Counted from the first letter of the stretch, positions 15,746 through 27,015 are shown. The stretch: DNA of 48,868 bases from Mycobacteriales bacterium (GCA_030697205.1 JAUYQP010000017.1:1-48868), one strand, 5' to 3'. Made by a program: numbers and translations. The notes: a model not told the origin generated them from the sequence alone.

Positions 15746-17047
15746 TCAGCGGCGGCGACCCCGGCCCCAGCCCCGGCCGTGGGGCGGCGGCTCGCCGACG
15801 AGGGCGTGCGCGAGCTCGAGCAGCGCGCGACGGGCCGGCGAGGACGGGGCCGCCTCCGCGAGGGTGCGGCCCTGCGCCAGCGCACCGTCGAGCCCTGCGA
15901 CGTCCATCGGCACCAGCGCAGCGACCTCCACCCCGGCGTAGCGCTGCAGGGCGGCCCGGACCTCCGTGACCGCGTCGCCCGGCACCGCGGTGGAGCGCAG
16001 CCGGTTGACGACGACGACCGGCTCGACACCGGGGACGGCCTCGCGCAGCTCGGCCAGGCCGCGCACCAGCCGCTGGAGGCCGACGGGGTCGGCGCTGCCG
16101 ACGGCGACCACGGTGTCGGCGGACTCCAGCGCCGCGAGGGTCGCGCCGTTGCGGCGGGGCGCGGCGGTGTCGTAAGCGAGCTCCTCGTCCTGCTCGAGGG
16201 CGAAGCCGCAGTCGACGACGGTCACGGCGGCGAGCCGGCGGGCCTGCTCGAGGACGACCTCGATGCCGGCCGGTCGCAGCTCGGGCCACCGGTCGGCGCG
16301 GGCGATGCCCGACAGAACCCGCAGGCCAGGGGTCACCGCGCGGGCGAGGTCGGCGAGCGCGGGCACGTCGAGCACGCCGGTGTTGGCCGCCCGGCAGGCG
16401 GCGGCCAGGCCGGGCGACTCGTCGAGCAGGCCCAGCACCTGCGCGACGACCCCGCCGTAGACGTCGGCGTCGACGAGCAGCGCGCTGCGCCCCGCGACCG
16501 CAGTCTCGCTGGCGAGGGCGACGGCGACCGTGGTGCGCCCCGGCGCCCCGGCCGGACCCCACACCGCCACGACCGTGCCGGGCTGCTCCGGCGCGCCGTC
16601 GTCGTCCTCCGCCTGCGGCGGCTGGGCCGCGAGCGCATCCCGCGGCTCGGCCAGCGAGGCCCGGGCGCCCGGCCCGGGAGCGGCCGCGAGAGCCACCGCC
16701 TCGACGACCGCGGCCGACACGTCGACGCTGCTCGAGTCGGCCGGCAGCACGTGCTCGACCCCGAGCTGGCGCAGTCGGCGCTCGGCCTGCTCGTCACCTC
16801 GCGGGGCGAGCGCCACGACCGCGACGCCCGACACCGCGAGCCGCGTCAGGGCGTCGCGGTCGAGCCGGCGCAGGTCCGACGACAGCAGCACCGCACGGGC
16901 CTGGCCGGTGGCGGCGGTCGCGAGCAGGTCGGCGAGGTCGACGCAGCGGCGCACGACGTCGACGCCGAGGTCGGAGCGCTCGAGCGCGGCGACGAGGTCG
17001 GCCTCCCAGACCGCGTCGCTCACCGCGGTCACGACCGGGACGCGCAT
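15746..17047 (-). CDS. CpaE/MinD-like P-loop ATPase (actinobacterial Ssd type)
   Basis: This 433-residue protein has two parts. Residues 1-120 form a receiver-like domain without clear phosphorylation residues (AVLLSSDLRRLDRDAL). Residues 155-420 form a SIMIBI/MinD-type ATPase. The P-loop reads GPAGAPGRTT: position 171 is Arg where a Lys normally contacts ATP, and the deviant signature Lys (KGGxGK) is also absent. SALLVDADVYGG, TVVDCGFALEQ and VVVVNRLR are the other nucleotide-fold strands. CpaE proteins localise Flp-pilus machines, and the related Ssd proteins affect septum placement. No cpaF or tad genes lie beside it. It overlaps the SAF-domain gene by 1 base, giving a two-gene unit. Confidence 0.85.
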   Translation of the reverse strand: MRVPVVTAVSDAVWEADLVAALERSDLGVDVVRRCVDLADLLATAATGQARAVLLSSDLRRLDRDALTRLAVSGVAVVALAPRGDEQAERRLRQLGVEHVLPADSSSVDVSAAVVEAVALAAAPGPGARASLAEPRDALAAQPPQAEDDDGAPEQPGTVVAVWGPAGAPGRTTVAVALASETAVAGRSALLVDADVYGGVVAQVLGLLDESPGLAAACRAANTGVLDVPALADLARAVTPGLRVLSGIARADRWPELRPAGIEVVLEQARRLAAVTVVDCGFALEQDEELAYDTAAPRRNGATLAALESADTVVAVGSADPVGLQRLVRGLAELREAVPGVEPVVVVNRLRSTAVPGDAVTEVRAALQRYAGVEVAALVPMDVAGLDGALAQGRTLAEAAPSSPARRALLELAHALVGEPPPHGRGWGRGRRR

Positions 17048-17709
17048 CAGCCGGCCGGGGTCAGCTCGACGTCGGCCTCGCTCGCCGCGGGGACCCGCAC
17101 GAGGTCGACGACGCCGAGGTCGACGGCGGCGAGCACGGCGACGACCGACCGCAGCGGCACCTGCAGCACCACGGCCTCGTCACCCTCCGCGCTGCCCTCG
17201 CCGGCGCGCTGCAGCACGGTGACTGCTTGCAGGACCAGGCGCGGGGCCCGGTCGCCGGGGGCGTCGTCCTCGGGCGTCACCCACACGTCGACCTGCTGGC
17301 CGGACGCGAGGTCGGGGGCGAGGTGGCCCGCCGGCACCGGCACGGTCACCGACCGGTAGTCGACGTCGCGGCCCGGTGTCGCGAGCGCACCCTGGGGCAC
17401 CAGCTCGCCGGCGCCGAGAGAGCGGCGCAGGACGTAGCCCACCGGCTTGTCGCCGCCGAGGTAGCCGGCGGTCCCGCCGTAGAGCCGCACCCTGGCGCGC
17501 TCGAGGTCGTCCTCGCCGAGCTGCGTCCCCGACGCGAGCGCGCGCGTGGTCGTCCAGACCTCGGTGCTGCGGTCGGCGCCGCCCAGCACCCGCGCGCCGA
17601 CCACGACGCTGACGAGCACCAGCAGCAGCCCGAGCAGCACCCGTCCGTCGAGCCAGCCCGGCGTCGCGAGCCGACCGGCCCGCGGCGAGCCCGGCACCCC
17701 TTCCACCAC
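17047..17709 (-). CDS. SAF-domain (CpaB/RcpC-like) membrane protein
   Basis: This 220-residue protein has one N-terminal membrane helix (LLGLLLVLVSVVVGARVLGG), then a SAF/beta-clip domain. The domain shows TRALASGTQLGEDDLERARVRL, YVLRRSLGAGELV and VTVPVPAGHLAPDLASGQQVDVWVTP. CpaB/RcpC proteins of this type sit in the envelope and help build Flp/Tad pili; many actinobacteria carry shorter SAF proteins of unclear role. It precedes the CpaE-like gene with a 1-base TGATG overlap. Start is GTG or ATG at 17709. No pilin, TadZ-independent ATPase or prepilin peptidase is nearby, so a full pilus locus is not supported here. Confidence 0.85.
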   Translation of the reverse strand: MVEGVPGSPRAGRLATPGWLDGRVLLGLLLVLVSVVVGARVLGGADRSTEVWTTTRALASGTQLGEDDLERARVRLYGGTAGYLGGDKPVGYVLRRSLGAGELVPQGALATPGRDVDYRSVTVPVPAGHLAPDLASGQQVDVWVTPEDDAPGDRAPRLVLQAVTVLQRAGEGSAEGDEAVVLQVPLRSVVAVLAAVDLGVVDLVRVPAASEADVELTPAG

Positions 17710-17854
17710 GTACGCACCCCCTGACGCACCGCTGTGACCCCGGGATCATGGCGCACGAGGGACCGACCTCGCGCCCGTCGTCCACAGGGCCCTCCTGAAC
17801 GCGCCCCGGCCGGTGGCAGACTCGGCCCGCGCACCCGCGAGAAGGAGGTCCACC

Positions 17855-18088
17855 GTGCCACCGCGCTTCCTGCAGCTGGCCGACGTCGCCGAGGTCCTCA
17901 ACATCTCCGCCTCGCAGACCTACGCGCTGGTCCGCAGCGGCGAGCTGCCGGCCATCAAGATCGGTGGCCGTGGCCAGTGGCGCGTCGAGGCCTCCGCCCT
18001 CGAGGACTACATCGCGCGGTGCTACGCCGAGACCAAGGCCTTCGTGTCCGCCAACCCGCTCGGCGGCGACGGCACGGCCGAGGACTAG
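17855..18088 (+). CDS. Small excisionase/AlpA-type (MerR-like) HTH DNA-binding protein
   Basis: This 77-residue protein is almost entirely a winged helix: LADVAEVLNISASQTYALVRSGELPAIKIGGRGQWRVE spans residues 8-46. This arrangement is used by excisionases and by conserved actinobacterial regulators. The start is GTG 17855, with a near-perfect ribosome site (AAGGAGGT at 17842-17849). There is no integrase nearby, so a chromosomal regulator is more likely than a phage excisionase. A helical C-terminal tail (DYIARCYAETKAFVSANP) may allow oligomers. It is divergent from the SAF-domain gene. The LysM gene 680 bases downstream has phased CAAAC repeats that could be its target (inference). Confidence 0.88.
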   Translation: MPPRFLQLADVAEVLNISASQTYALVRSGELPAIKIGGRGQWRVEASALEDYIARCYAETKAFVSANPLGGDGTAED

Positions 18089-18113
18089 CCCGAGGACGAG
18101 CAGCAGGACGAGC

Positions 18114-18662
18114 TCAGCCGCTGCGGACCAGCGCGATCGCGGTGAGCGGCACCGCGACCACCTGACGTACGGCACCGGCCCGGCGGGCCTCGCCGACCGG
18201 GTGCTCGGCGAGGTCGACGTGGTCGCTGCCGACGCGGTCCAGCGTCCCTGACCGCTCGCTGCCGTCGACCAGCACGACCACCACCGCGCTGCGGCTCCTC
18301 GCGAGCCCGCGCAGCGCGACCCGCAGGTCGAGCCGGGCGCCGACCTCGCCCTGCGCGCCGGGGACCTCGGCCTCGCGCCCGAGCCCGCCGACCGCGAGCA
18401 CCGACCGCACGGGCACCAGCACCTCCCGGCCGTGAGCCTCCTCCACGAGCAGCCAGTCGGGGCCGACGTCGAGCACCGGCCCGCGCACCGTGCCGGCGCC
18501 GTGCACCGCGAGCGAGACCTGCGCGCCGACGACGAGCCGGTCGCGCAGCCCCAGCAACGCGGTCTCGCGCCGGGTCCGGTCCCGGACCTCGTCGGCCAGC
18601 TCTGCGGCGTCCGCAGCCCCGAGCTGGGCCTCGAGGTCGTCGAAGAGCCGCTGCCACCGCAC
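18114..18662 (-). CDS. Hypothetical conserved actinobacterial protein
   Basis: This 182-residue cytoplasmic protein starts at GTG 18662 (MRWQRLFDDLEAQLGAADA). It has an N-terminal helical part rich in charged residues (ELADEVRDRTRRETALLGLRDRL spans about 22-44). Three barrel-like strand segments follow: VSLAVHGAGTVRGPVLDVGPDWLLVEE, REVLVPVRSVLAVGGLG, and VVVLVDGSERSGTLDRVGSDHVDLAEH. The repeated GxVxDVGxDWLLV/GTLDRVGSDHVDL pattern resembles small beta-barrel (SH3 or LSm-like) folds. I recognise it only as a protein common in actinobacterial genomes, with no assigned role. It is convergent with the HTH gene. Confidence 0.7.
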   Translation of the reverse strand: MRWQRLFDDLEAQLGAADAAELADEVRDRTRRETALLGLRDRLVVGAQVSLAVHGAGTVRGPVLDVGPDWLLVEEAHGREVLVPVRSVLAVGGLGREAEVPGAQGEVGARLDLRVALRGLARSRSAVVVVLVDGSERSGTLDRVGSDHVDLAEHPVGEARRAGAVRQVVAVPLTAIALVRSG

Positions 18663-18703
18663 TCAGCCACTCTGCCGTGCCGCACATCCTCGCGCAACCA
18701 CCC

Positions 18704-18759
18704 TTGACCGAAGGTTGTCTTACTTGTACAAACTCAAACACAAGCAAACGACAGCAAAC
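18704..18759 (+). promoter_or_regulatory. Promoter with phased CAAAC repeats upstream of the LysM gene
   Basis: TTGACC (18704-18709) and TACAAA (18727-18732) are separated by 17 bases, which fits a primary-sigma promoter. Downstream of the -35, four CAAAC copies start at 18729, 18735, 18745 and 18755, with spacings of 6, 10 and 10 bases. The last three lie on one face of the helix. The stretch is strikingly AT-rich against the surrounding sequence. The repeats overlap the -10 and the expected start of transcription, a place where a bound protein could repress or remodel the promoter. Confidence 0.6.
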
Positions 18760-18770
18760 GAGGTGTGACG

Positions 18771-19460
18771 ATGTCGAACCGCCTCACAGCCCTCTCCGTC
18801 CGGGCGCTCACCGCGGCGCTGCCGCTCGCCACCCTCGGCTGGGCGGCAGCCCCTACCCGGGTCGGCGCGGTCCTCACCGACGTCGCGCATGGCACCCCGA
18901 CCGCTCCCGACGCCGCCGTCGTGGCCGCCGTCGCGGCGGTGGCCTACGCGCTGGCGGGCTGGCTGCTCGTCGTCACCGTCGCGGTCGCTCTGGCCGCGAC
19001 GGGCGGCCGCCTCGGCGACGCGGCCCACAGCGCGCAGCGGTTGGTCGCGCCACTCGCAGTGCGCCGGGCGGTGGCGCTGGCCCTCGGCCTCGCGGTCGTC
19101 ACGGGCGCGGCCGCTCCCGCTGCCGCCGAGCCGGGACCCGCCGGCGACTCCCCCGTCAGCGTGAGCGCAGCGGAGGGGCTCGACTGGCCGGCCACCCCCG
19201 CCACCCCGAGCACCCCGACCACCCGGCCGGCGCTCGCCAGCCCCAGCGCGTCCGCTGTCGGGCAGCCCGTCGTCGTACGACCCGGCGACAGCCTCTGGCA
19301 GCTCGCCGAGCGCGACCTCACGGCCCGCAGCGGGCGTGACGTCACCGACCGCGAGGTCGCCGCGACCTGGCCCGCGTGGTGGTCGGCCAACCGCGACGCC
19401 GTCGGGCCCGACCCCGACCTGCTGCACCCGGGCGCGGTCCTCACTCCGCCCGCCCTCTGA
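18771..19460 (+). CDS. LysM-domain membrane/envelope protein
   Basis: This 229-residue protein has two N-terminal hydrophobic segments (about residues 45-75 and 95-118, the latter ending AAPAAAEPG). A Thr/Pro/Ser-rich spacer (ATPATPSTPTTRPALASPS) leads to a LysM fold: VVVRPGDSLWQLAERDLT, then EVAATWPAWWSANRDAVG, then LLHPGAVLTPP. LysM domains bind peptidoglycan sugars. The C-terminal position suggests a membrane-tethered wall binder. I chose ATG 18771 because AGGT lies 6 bases upstream; a GTG two codons earlier is possible. It forms an operon with the Rv3235-family gene 34 bases downstream. The AT-rich promoter with CAAAC repeats precedes it. Confidence 0.85.
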   Translation: MSNRLTALSVRALTAALPLATLGWAAAPTRVGAVLTDVAHGTPTAPDAAVVAAVAAVAYALAGWLLVVTVAVALAATGGRLGDAAHSAQRLVAPLAVRRAVALALGLAVVTGAAAPAAAEPGPAGDSPVSVSAAEGLDWPATPATPSTPTTRPALASPSASAVGQPVVVRPGDSLWQLAERDLTARSGRDVTDREVAATWPAWWSANRDAVGPDPDLLHPGAVLTPPAL

Positions 19461-19494
19461 CCTGACCCACCCACCCGCCACCCTGGAGCAGACC

Positions 19495-20160
19495 GTGAGC
19501 CTCGCCGACCAGCACACCGCCGTCCCGACCCTGCTCCACCCGAGCGCCAGCCACCCGAGCCGGGCACTGCCGGCGCTCCGGCTCGTCCCTGCCCCCTGCT
19601 GGGAGCCGCCCTACGACGACGAGCTCGACCCGCTGGAGTCGACCGAGCTCGCACTGCCCTCACTGAGGCTGGTCGTGACGCCCGACGGGCCGCCTCCCCC
19701 GGTGGTGCCGCGCACGACCCCTGATCGCGCGCCCGCCGGTAGGCCCGCTGACAAGGCGGTCGAGGACGACGAGGAGGACGGGCTCGAGGCCGACGAGCGC
19801 GAGCACGAGCGCCGGCGCCGCACCCCGGTCGAGGCCCTCCCGCCGGCCCGCCGCTTCGCGCACGCGATGCTGCAGCGGCTCGTGGAGGTCGATGCCGGGG
19901 TGCGCCCGCTCGCGCAGCTCGAGCGCGACCTCACCCTCGAGGCCTTCGAGGGCCTCACGGCGCGCTACGCCGGAAGCGCCCGCACGCCCGGCCCGCGGCC
20001 GACCGCCGCGGCCGTGCGCAGCGTGCACGTGCAGGCCCGCCCCGAGGGCGTCGCGGAGGTCTGCGGCACGGTCCTGCGCGGGGCACGCCCGATCGCCGTC
20101 GCGCTCCGATTGGAGGGACGTGACGGCGTCTGGCGGTGCACCGACCTCGTGGGGCTCTGA
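19495..20160 (+). CDS. Rv3235-family protein
   Basis: This 221-residue cytoplasmic protein starts at GTG 19495, with GGAG 7 bases upstream. The N-terminal half is low complexity, proline-rich and acidic (DDELDPLEST, then AVEDDEEDGLEADEREHE), and probably disordered. The C-terminal 100 residues form the conserved domain: ARRFAHAMLQRLVEVDAG, RPLAQLERDLTLEAFEGL, VRSVHVQARPEGVAEVCGTV, then ARPIAVALRLEGRDGVWRCTDL. I recognise this as the family of M. tuberculosis Rv3235, which also lies near secA1. Function is unknown. It ends 28 bases before the convergent secA stop. Confidence 0.82.
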   Translation: MSLADQHTAVPTLLHPSASHPSRALPALRLVPAPCWEPPYDDELDPLESTELALPSLRLVVTPDGPPPPVVPRTTPDRAPAGRPADKAVEDDEEDGLEADEREHERRRRTPVEALPPARRFAHAMLQRLVEVDAGVRPLAQLERDLTLEAFEGLTARYAGSARTPGPRPTAAAVRSVHVQARPEGVAEVCGTVLRGARPIAVALRLEGRDGVWRCTDLVGL

Positions 20161-20188
20161 CCCGGCCTGCGGTCAGAGCGGCCGGCGG

Positions 20189-23371
<3,183 letters not shown>

Positions 23372-23394
23372 GCGTCGCACTCCCAGGTTCGGCG

Positions 23395-23411
23395 GGCGGG
23401 TGTCACCCGCC
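23395..23411. promoter_or_regulatory. Palindrome in the secA / acetyltransferase divergent gap
   Basis: GGCGGGTG-T-CACCCGCC is a perfect inverted repeat with 8-base arms. It lies 23 bases upstream of the secA start (23371, minus) and 74 bases upstream of the acetyltransferase start (23486, plus). Its place between divergent starts favours an operator. It shares the GGGTG/CACCC core with two other intergenic palindromes, at 14442 and 25397. High GC content makes chance palindromes likelier, so confidence is limited. Confidence 0.4.
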
Positions 23412-23485
23412 ACCAGCGCATCGTAGGCGCCAGCGCCCCTGGAAACGGCTCGCGGGGCTCCCGGGTGCCCCGGCAGACTGGTCGG

Positions 23486-24589
23486 ATGACCGACAACCCC
23501 TCCGCGCCCGTCGAGATCACCGCCGGCCGCTGGCACCTGCGGACGTGGCAGCCGTGGGACGCCGAGCGCGTCGTGCAGATGCTGCAGGACCCGGCCACCC
23601 AACGCTTCACCACCGTCCCCGTCCCGTACACCCGCGAGCACGCGCAGGACTTCGCCGCGCAAGCCGCCGCGACGTGGGCCGACGGCACCGCGGCTACGTG
23701 GGCGGTCTGCGACGCCACCGACCCGACCCCGCTCGGGGCCCTCGCTCTACGCGCGACGAGGACGCCGGGCACGTGGAGCTGCGGCTTCCACACCGCTGTC
23801 GAGGCGCGCGGCCGCGGCCTGATGCCTGACGCCCTCGCCGCGGCCTGCCGCTGGGCGTTCGGCGAGCTCGGCGCCCAGCGGGTCGAGTGGCGGGCCCACG
23901 TCGGCAACTGGGCGTCACGGCGCGTCGCCGAGAAGGCCGGGTTCACCGTCGAGGGCGTGCAGCGGAGCGGGCTCGAGCACCGGGGGGAGCGGGTCGACTG
24001 CTGGGTCGGTGCGCGACTGCCGGGCGACGCCGACGGCGACACCCGCGCCCTCCCGGCGTACTCCCCTGTCTCCGACGGGGTCGTCACGCTACGGCCGTGG
24101 CGCTCCGCAGACGGCCCCGACGTGGCGCGGGCCTGCGACGACGCCGAGACCCAGCGCTGGCTGCCGGTGCCGGTGCCCTACACGGCGGAGGTGGGGCAGG
24201 GGTACGTCGACGAGCTCGTCCCCGCGCAGTGGGCCGACGGGGAGGCGGCCAACGTCGCGGTCACCGACGCCTCGACCGGCGAGCTGCTCGGCGCGGTCGG
24301 GCTCAAGCTCGAGCTGCGCGCGCACGGCGTCGGCGAGGTCGGCTACTGGGTGGCGCCGTGGGCGCGCAGGCGCGGTGTCGCGAGCCGGGCCGCCCGGCTG
24401 CACGCCGACTGGGGCCACGACGCCCTGCGTCTCGCCCGGGTCGAGCTGCTCGCGGACCCGCGCAACACCGCGTCGGTGCGCGCGGCGGAGCGGGCCGGCT
24501 TCGCCCGCGAAGGGGTCCTGACGCAGGCCCGCCCGGGAGTCCGTGAGGACGCCCGGGCGGACATGGTGCTCTTCGCGTCGGTCAGGTGA
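23486..24589 (+). CDS. Protein of two tandem GNAT acetyltransferase domains (RimJ/RimL-like)
   Basis: This 367-residue protein contains two full GNAT domains of about 180 residues each. Domain 1 has [35 protein letters not shown] and [20 protein letters not shown]. Domain 2 repeats the plan: [36 protein letters not shown] and [19 protein letters not shown]. Both have the RxxG/A acetyl-CoA motif and the RimJ-type final segments ([11 protein letters not shown] and [10 protein letters not shown]). Acceptors could be a protein N terminus or a small amine. ATG 23486 sits 5 bases after GGTC; the ribosome site is weak. It is divergent from secA and overlaps the response regulator gene tail to tail by 8 bases. 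Confidence 0.88.
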   Translation: MTDNPSAPVEITAGRWHLRTWQPWDAERVVQMLQDPATQRFTTVPVPYTREHAQDFAAQAAATWADGTAATWAVCDATDPTPLGALALRATRTPGTWSCGFHTAVEARGRGLMPDALAAACRWAFGELGAQRVEWRAHVGNWASRRVAEKAGFTVEGVQRSGLEHRGERVDCWVGARLPGDADGDTRALPAYSPVSDGVVTLRPWRSADGPDVARACDDAETQRWLPVPVPYTAEVGQGYVDELVPAQWADGEAANVAVTDASTGELLGAVGLKLELRAHGVGEVGYWVAPWARRRGVASRAARLHADWGHDALRLARVELLADPRNTASVRAAERAGFAREGVLTQARPGVREDARADMVLFASVR

Positions 24590-25304
24590 TCTCGAGCAGC
24601 TTCTCGCGCACGGCGTAGACGACCGCCTCCATCCGCGAGTGCAGCTGGAGCTTCTCGAGGATGTTGCGGATGTGGTTCTTCACCGTGTTCTCGGAGATGA
24701 ACAGCTGCTTGGCGATGTCGCGGTTGTTGAGGCCCTTGGCGACGAGCTTGAGGACCTCCATCTCGCGGTCGGTGAGCCGCGGGGTGGGGACCTGCTGGCG
24801 GTCGTCGGTGCGCTTGACCATCGCCGCGAACTCGGTGAGCAGTTTGCTCGCCATCGACGGGCTGATCAGCGACTGGCCGCCGTGGACCGCGCGGATCGCC
24901 GAGGCGACCTCCTCGATGGAGATCTCCTTCAGCAGGTAGCCCATCGCGCCGGCCTTGATGGCGTCGTAGAGGTCGGCCTCCTCGTCGGAGATCGTCAGCA
25001 TGATGATCTTCGCCGACGGGACCGTCTCGTGGATCGCCGTGCAGGCGTCGATGCCGCCGCGCTTGGGCATCCGGACGTCCATCAGCACGATGTCCGGCAG
25101 CGTCTCGGCGGCGGTCTCGACCGCCTCGGCGCCGTCGGAGGCCTCACCGACCACCTCGATGTCCGGCTCCTGCTCGAGCACCATCTGCAGGCCGCGCCGG
25201 AACAGCGCGTGGTCGTCGACGACGAGCACGCGGATCGGGTCGACGGACAGGCTGCCGACGGGGGTCGGCACGGCGCCGAGGCCCGACTCGGGCTGGTCGG
25301 TCAC
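24582..25304 (-). CDS. LuxR-type (NarL/LiaR) response regulator
   Basis: This 240-residue response regulator has an N-terminal receiver domain: acidic pair at D30/D31, phospho-acceptor D76 in IVLMDVRMPKRGG, the Thr in IIMLTISD, and the Lys in YLLKEIS. The C-terminal LuxR HTH reads LTDREMEVLKLVAKGLNNRDIA, then SENTVKNHIRNILEKL. It starts at GTG 25304, with GGAGG 6 bases upstream. No histidine kinase lies beside it, so it is an orphan here, although MtrB is in the neighbourhood with its own partner. Its stop overlaps the end of the acetyltransferase gene. A GTCACCC palindrome lies 93 bases upstream and could be autoregulatory. Confidence 0.96.
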   Translation of the reverse strand: MTDQPESGLGAVPTPVGSLSVDPIRVLVVDDHALFRRGLQMVLEQEPDIEVVGEASDGAEAVETAAETLPDIVLMDVRMPKRGGIDACTAIHETVPSAKIIMLTISDEEADLYDAIKAGAMGYLLKEISIEEVASAIRAVHGGQSLISPSMASKLLTEFAAMVKRTDDRQQVPTPRLTDREMEVLKLVAKGLNNRDIAKQLFISENTVKNHIRNILEKLQLHSRMEAVVYAVREKLLEIT

Positions 25305-25396
25305 AAGGTCCTCCAGGGGCGCATTGGGGCTATCAACCGTGATGATGGCACGACGGTGACGAGCGGCCCCCCGCAGATGGCCCACGCGGACAAGGC

Positions 25397-25414
25397 GTCA
25401 CCCGGGCGGGTGAC
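25397..25414. promoter_or_regulatory. Hairpin/palindrome between hpf and the LuxR-type regulator
   Basis: GTCACCCG-GG-CGGGTGAC has 8-base complementary arms. It lies between the hpf stop (25458) and the response regulator start (25304), both on the minus strand. It could be a rho-independent-like terminator of hpf (but no U-tract follows) or an operator for the regulator gene. The arms are the same GGGTGAC/GTCACCC sequences as at 14442, in the opposite order. Confidence 0.4.
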
Positions 25415-25457
25415 CGCAACCGGACCAGCCCGCCCGAGCGACAGCGTCAGGACGCGC

Positions 25458-26099
25458 TCATCCTGCTGCGAGCCGGAGCACGCCGTAGTCGTAGCCGTGC
25501 CGCCGGTAGACGACGCTCGGCAGGCCGGAGTCGGCGTCGTGGAAGAGGAAGAAGTCGTGACCGACGAGCTCCATCTCGTGCAGCGCCTGGGTGGTCGTCA
25601 TCGGCGGCGCCTCGTGGGTCTTGTCACGGACGATGAGGGTCTCCGTGTCGTCCTGGCGGTCCAGCAGGGCCACGTCGCCCGCGGCCTGCGCGCCGTGGGC
25701 GGCGCTGTTGCCGTTCTGGGACACCGGCACGTCGGCAAGGGGCGGCGGCAGGGCCGCTGTCACCTCCGCGACCGAGGGCGGCGTCTTGCCGCCGTGGTGG
25801 ACGCGCTTGCGGTCGTGGCTCTTGCGCAGGCGCGCCTCGAGCTTGAGGTTGGCCGCGTCGAGGGCGGCGTAGAAGGTCTCCGCGCACGCCTCCGCCCGGA
25901 TGACCGGGCCCTTGCTGCGCACCGTGATCTCGACCCGCTGGCACTGCGCCGACTGTCGTGGGTTCTTCTCGTGGAACAGCTCGACGTCGAGTCGGAAGAC
26001 GCGGTCGTCGAGTCGCAGCGCGGGCGACAGCTTGTCTGCCACGTGCTGCCTGAAGTGCTCCGGCACCTCGACGTTGCGGCCCTTGACGACGATGTCCAC
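25458..26099 (-). CDS. hpf: Ribosome hibernation promoting factor, long form
   Basis: This 213-residue protein has the S30AE/YfiA domain at the N terminus: MDIVVKGRNVEVPEHFRQHVADKL, the basic patch in ITVRSKGPVIRAEACAETFYAALDAANLKLEARLRKSHDRKR, given as spans within residues 60-100. The C-terminal domain typical of long HPF (residues 155-213) has TETLIVRDKTHEAPPMT and DFFLFHDADSGLPSVVYRRHGYDYGVL. The long form joins two 70S ribosomes into inactive 100S dimers in stationary phase. The ATG at 26099 gives the standard start. Location between comF and secA (Rv3241c position in mycobacteria) supports the call. Confidence 0.96.
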   Translation of the reverse strand: MDIVVKGRNVEVPEHFRQHVADKLSPALRLDDRVFRLDVELFHEKNPRQSAQCQRVEITVRSKGPVIRAEACAETFYAALDAANLKLEARLRKSHDRKRVHHGGKTPPSVAEVTAALPPPLADVPVSQNGNSAAHGAQAAGDVALLDRQDDTETLIVRDKTHEAPPMTTTQALHEMELVGHDFFLFHDADSGLPSVVYRRHGYDYGVLRLAAG

Positions 26100-26253
26100 T
26101 CAGGTCTCCTTCGCGCGCGAGAGGCGGTGCCGGCGCGGCTGCGGGGACCGCAGCGGGAGCTCCTTCCCGTCGTCGGACTGCGCCGACCGGCACCGTCTCC
26201 GCGGTGCCTGACCCGACGCTAGACCGCATCGGGCGAGAGCGACAGGGGTTCGG

Positions 26254-26961
26254 TCAGATCCGGTCCGCAGACCACCCATCCTGACCCCCGGCCGGGGCCG
26301 ACAGGTGGGTTGACGGGTGGGCCGGTCGGCGCAGCGTGCCTGCGACACAGGCGGCACCCCGCACGCGCGCGCCCGCCGACGCGAGGGCCCTGGCGGCCTC
26401 GACGAGGGTCGCGCCGGTGGTGACGACGTCGTCGACGACGACCACGTCGAGACCGCTGAGGTCGCGGCGCGCGCGCAGCGCCCCCGCCAGGTTCGCGGCC
26501 CGCCCGGCGGTGGTCAGGCCGCTCTGGTCCGCCACCGCCCGCACCGGCACGAGCAGCGCGGCGGGGCGCAAGCCGGCGGCCCGGGCCCCTGCCCGCGCGA
26601 GCCGTCGGGCGTGGTCGAAGCCACGGGCCCGGACGGCCGCACGCGAGGACGGGACCGGCACCACGAGCGTCGTCACAGGCAGCTCCAGGGTCCGCAGCGC
26701 AGCTCCGAGCGCGTCGCCGAGCGGTCGGACGAGGCGCAGCCGACCTCTCTCCTTGTGGGCGAGCAGCGCCGCCCGCGCCACCCCGGCGTAGGGACGCGCC
26801 ACCACCAGCTGCGGGAGGCCGGCCGGCCGCGGGGAGGGGCTGTGCGGGCCGAGGGCCGGCGCGAGCAGCTCGGCGGCGCAGGCTGAGCAGAGCTCGCGGC
26901 CGGGGCAGCCGCAGGCGGCGCACGAGGCAGGCAGCACGAGGTCGAGCAGCGCGGTGAGCAC
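26254..26961 (-). CDS. ComF-family phosphoribosyltransferase-like protein
   Basis: This 235-residue protein has the N-terminal zinc-binding part (CAACGCPGRELCSAC, residues 14-28) and a C-terminal type I phosphoribosyltransferase fold. The PRPP loop is VVVVDDVVTTGATL, preceded by VPVPSSRAAVRARGFDHA. ComF proteins are associated with DNA uptake in competent bacteria, but the family is widespread in actinobacteria without known transformation. It sits between lpqB and hpf as in mycobacterial genomes (Rv3242c). The gene starts at 26961, 54 bases from the lpqB stop. Product role in this organism is unknown. Confidence 0.9.
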   Translation of the reverse strand: MLTALLDLVLPASCAACGCPGRELCSACAAELLAPALGPHSPSPRPAGLPQLVVARPYAGVARAALLAHKERGRLRLVRPLGDALGAALRTLELPVTTLVVPVPSSRAAVRARGFDHARRLARAGARAAGLRPAALLVPVRAVADQSGLTTAGRAANLAGALRARRDLSGLDVVVVDDVVTTGATLVEAARALASAGARVRGAACVAGTLRRPAHPSTHLSAPAGGQDGWSADRI

Positions 26962-27015
26962 CCGACCAGCGTCGCTGCTCGTGGCGGACGCCGCCGAGGA
27001 CCTGTGGACAGTCGG

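Noticed and set aside
15746-17709. A complete Flp/Tad pilus locus
   Set aside because: Only CpaE-like and CpaB-like genes are present. There is no pilin, peptidase, TadB/C or intact CpaF; the CpaF fragment at 299-540 is 15 kb away and broken.
17855-18088. Interpretation of the small HTH gene as a phage excisionase with an integrated element
   Set aside because: There is no integrase, attachment site or tRNA nearby, and the surrounding genes are conserved chromosomal ones.
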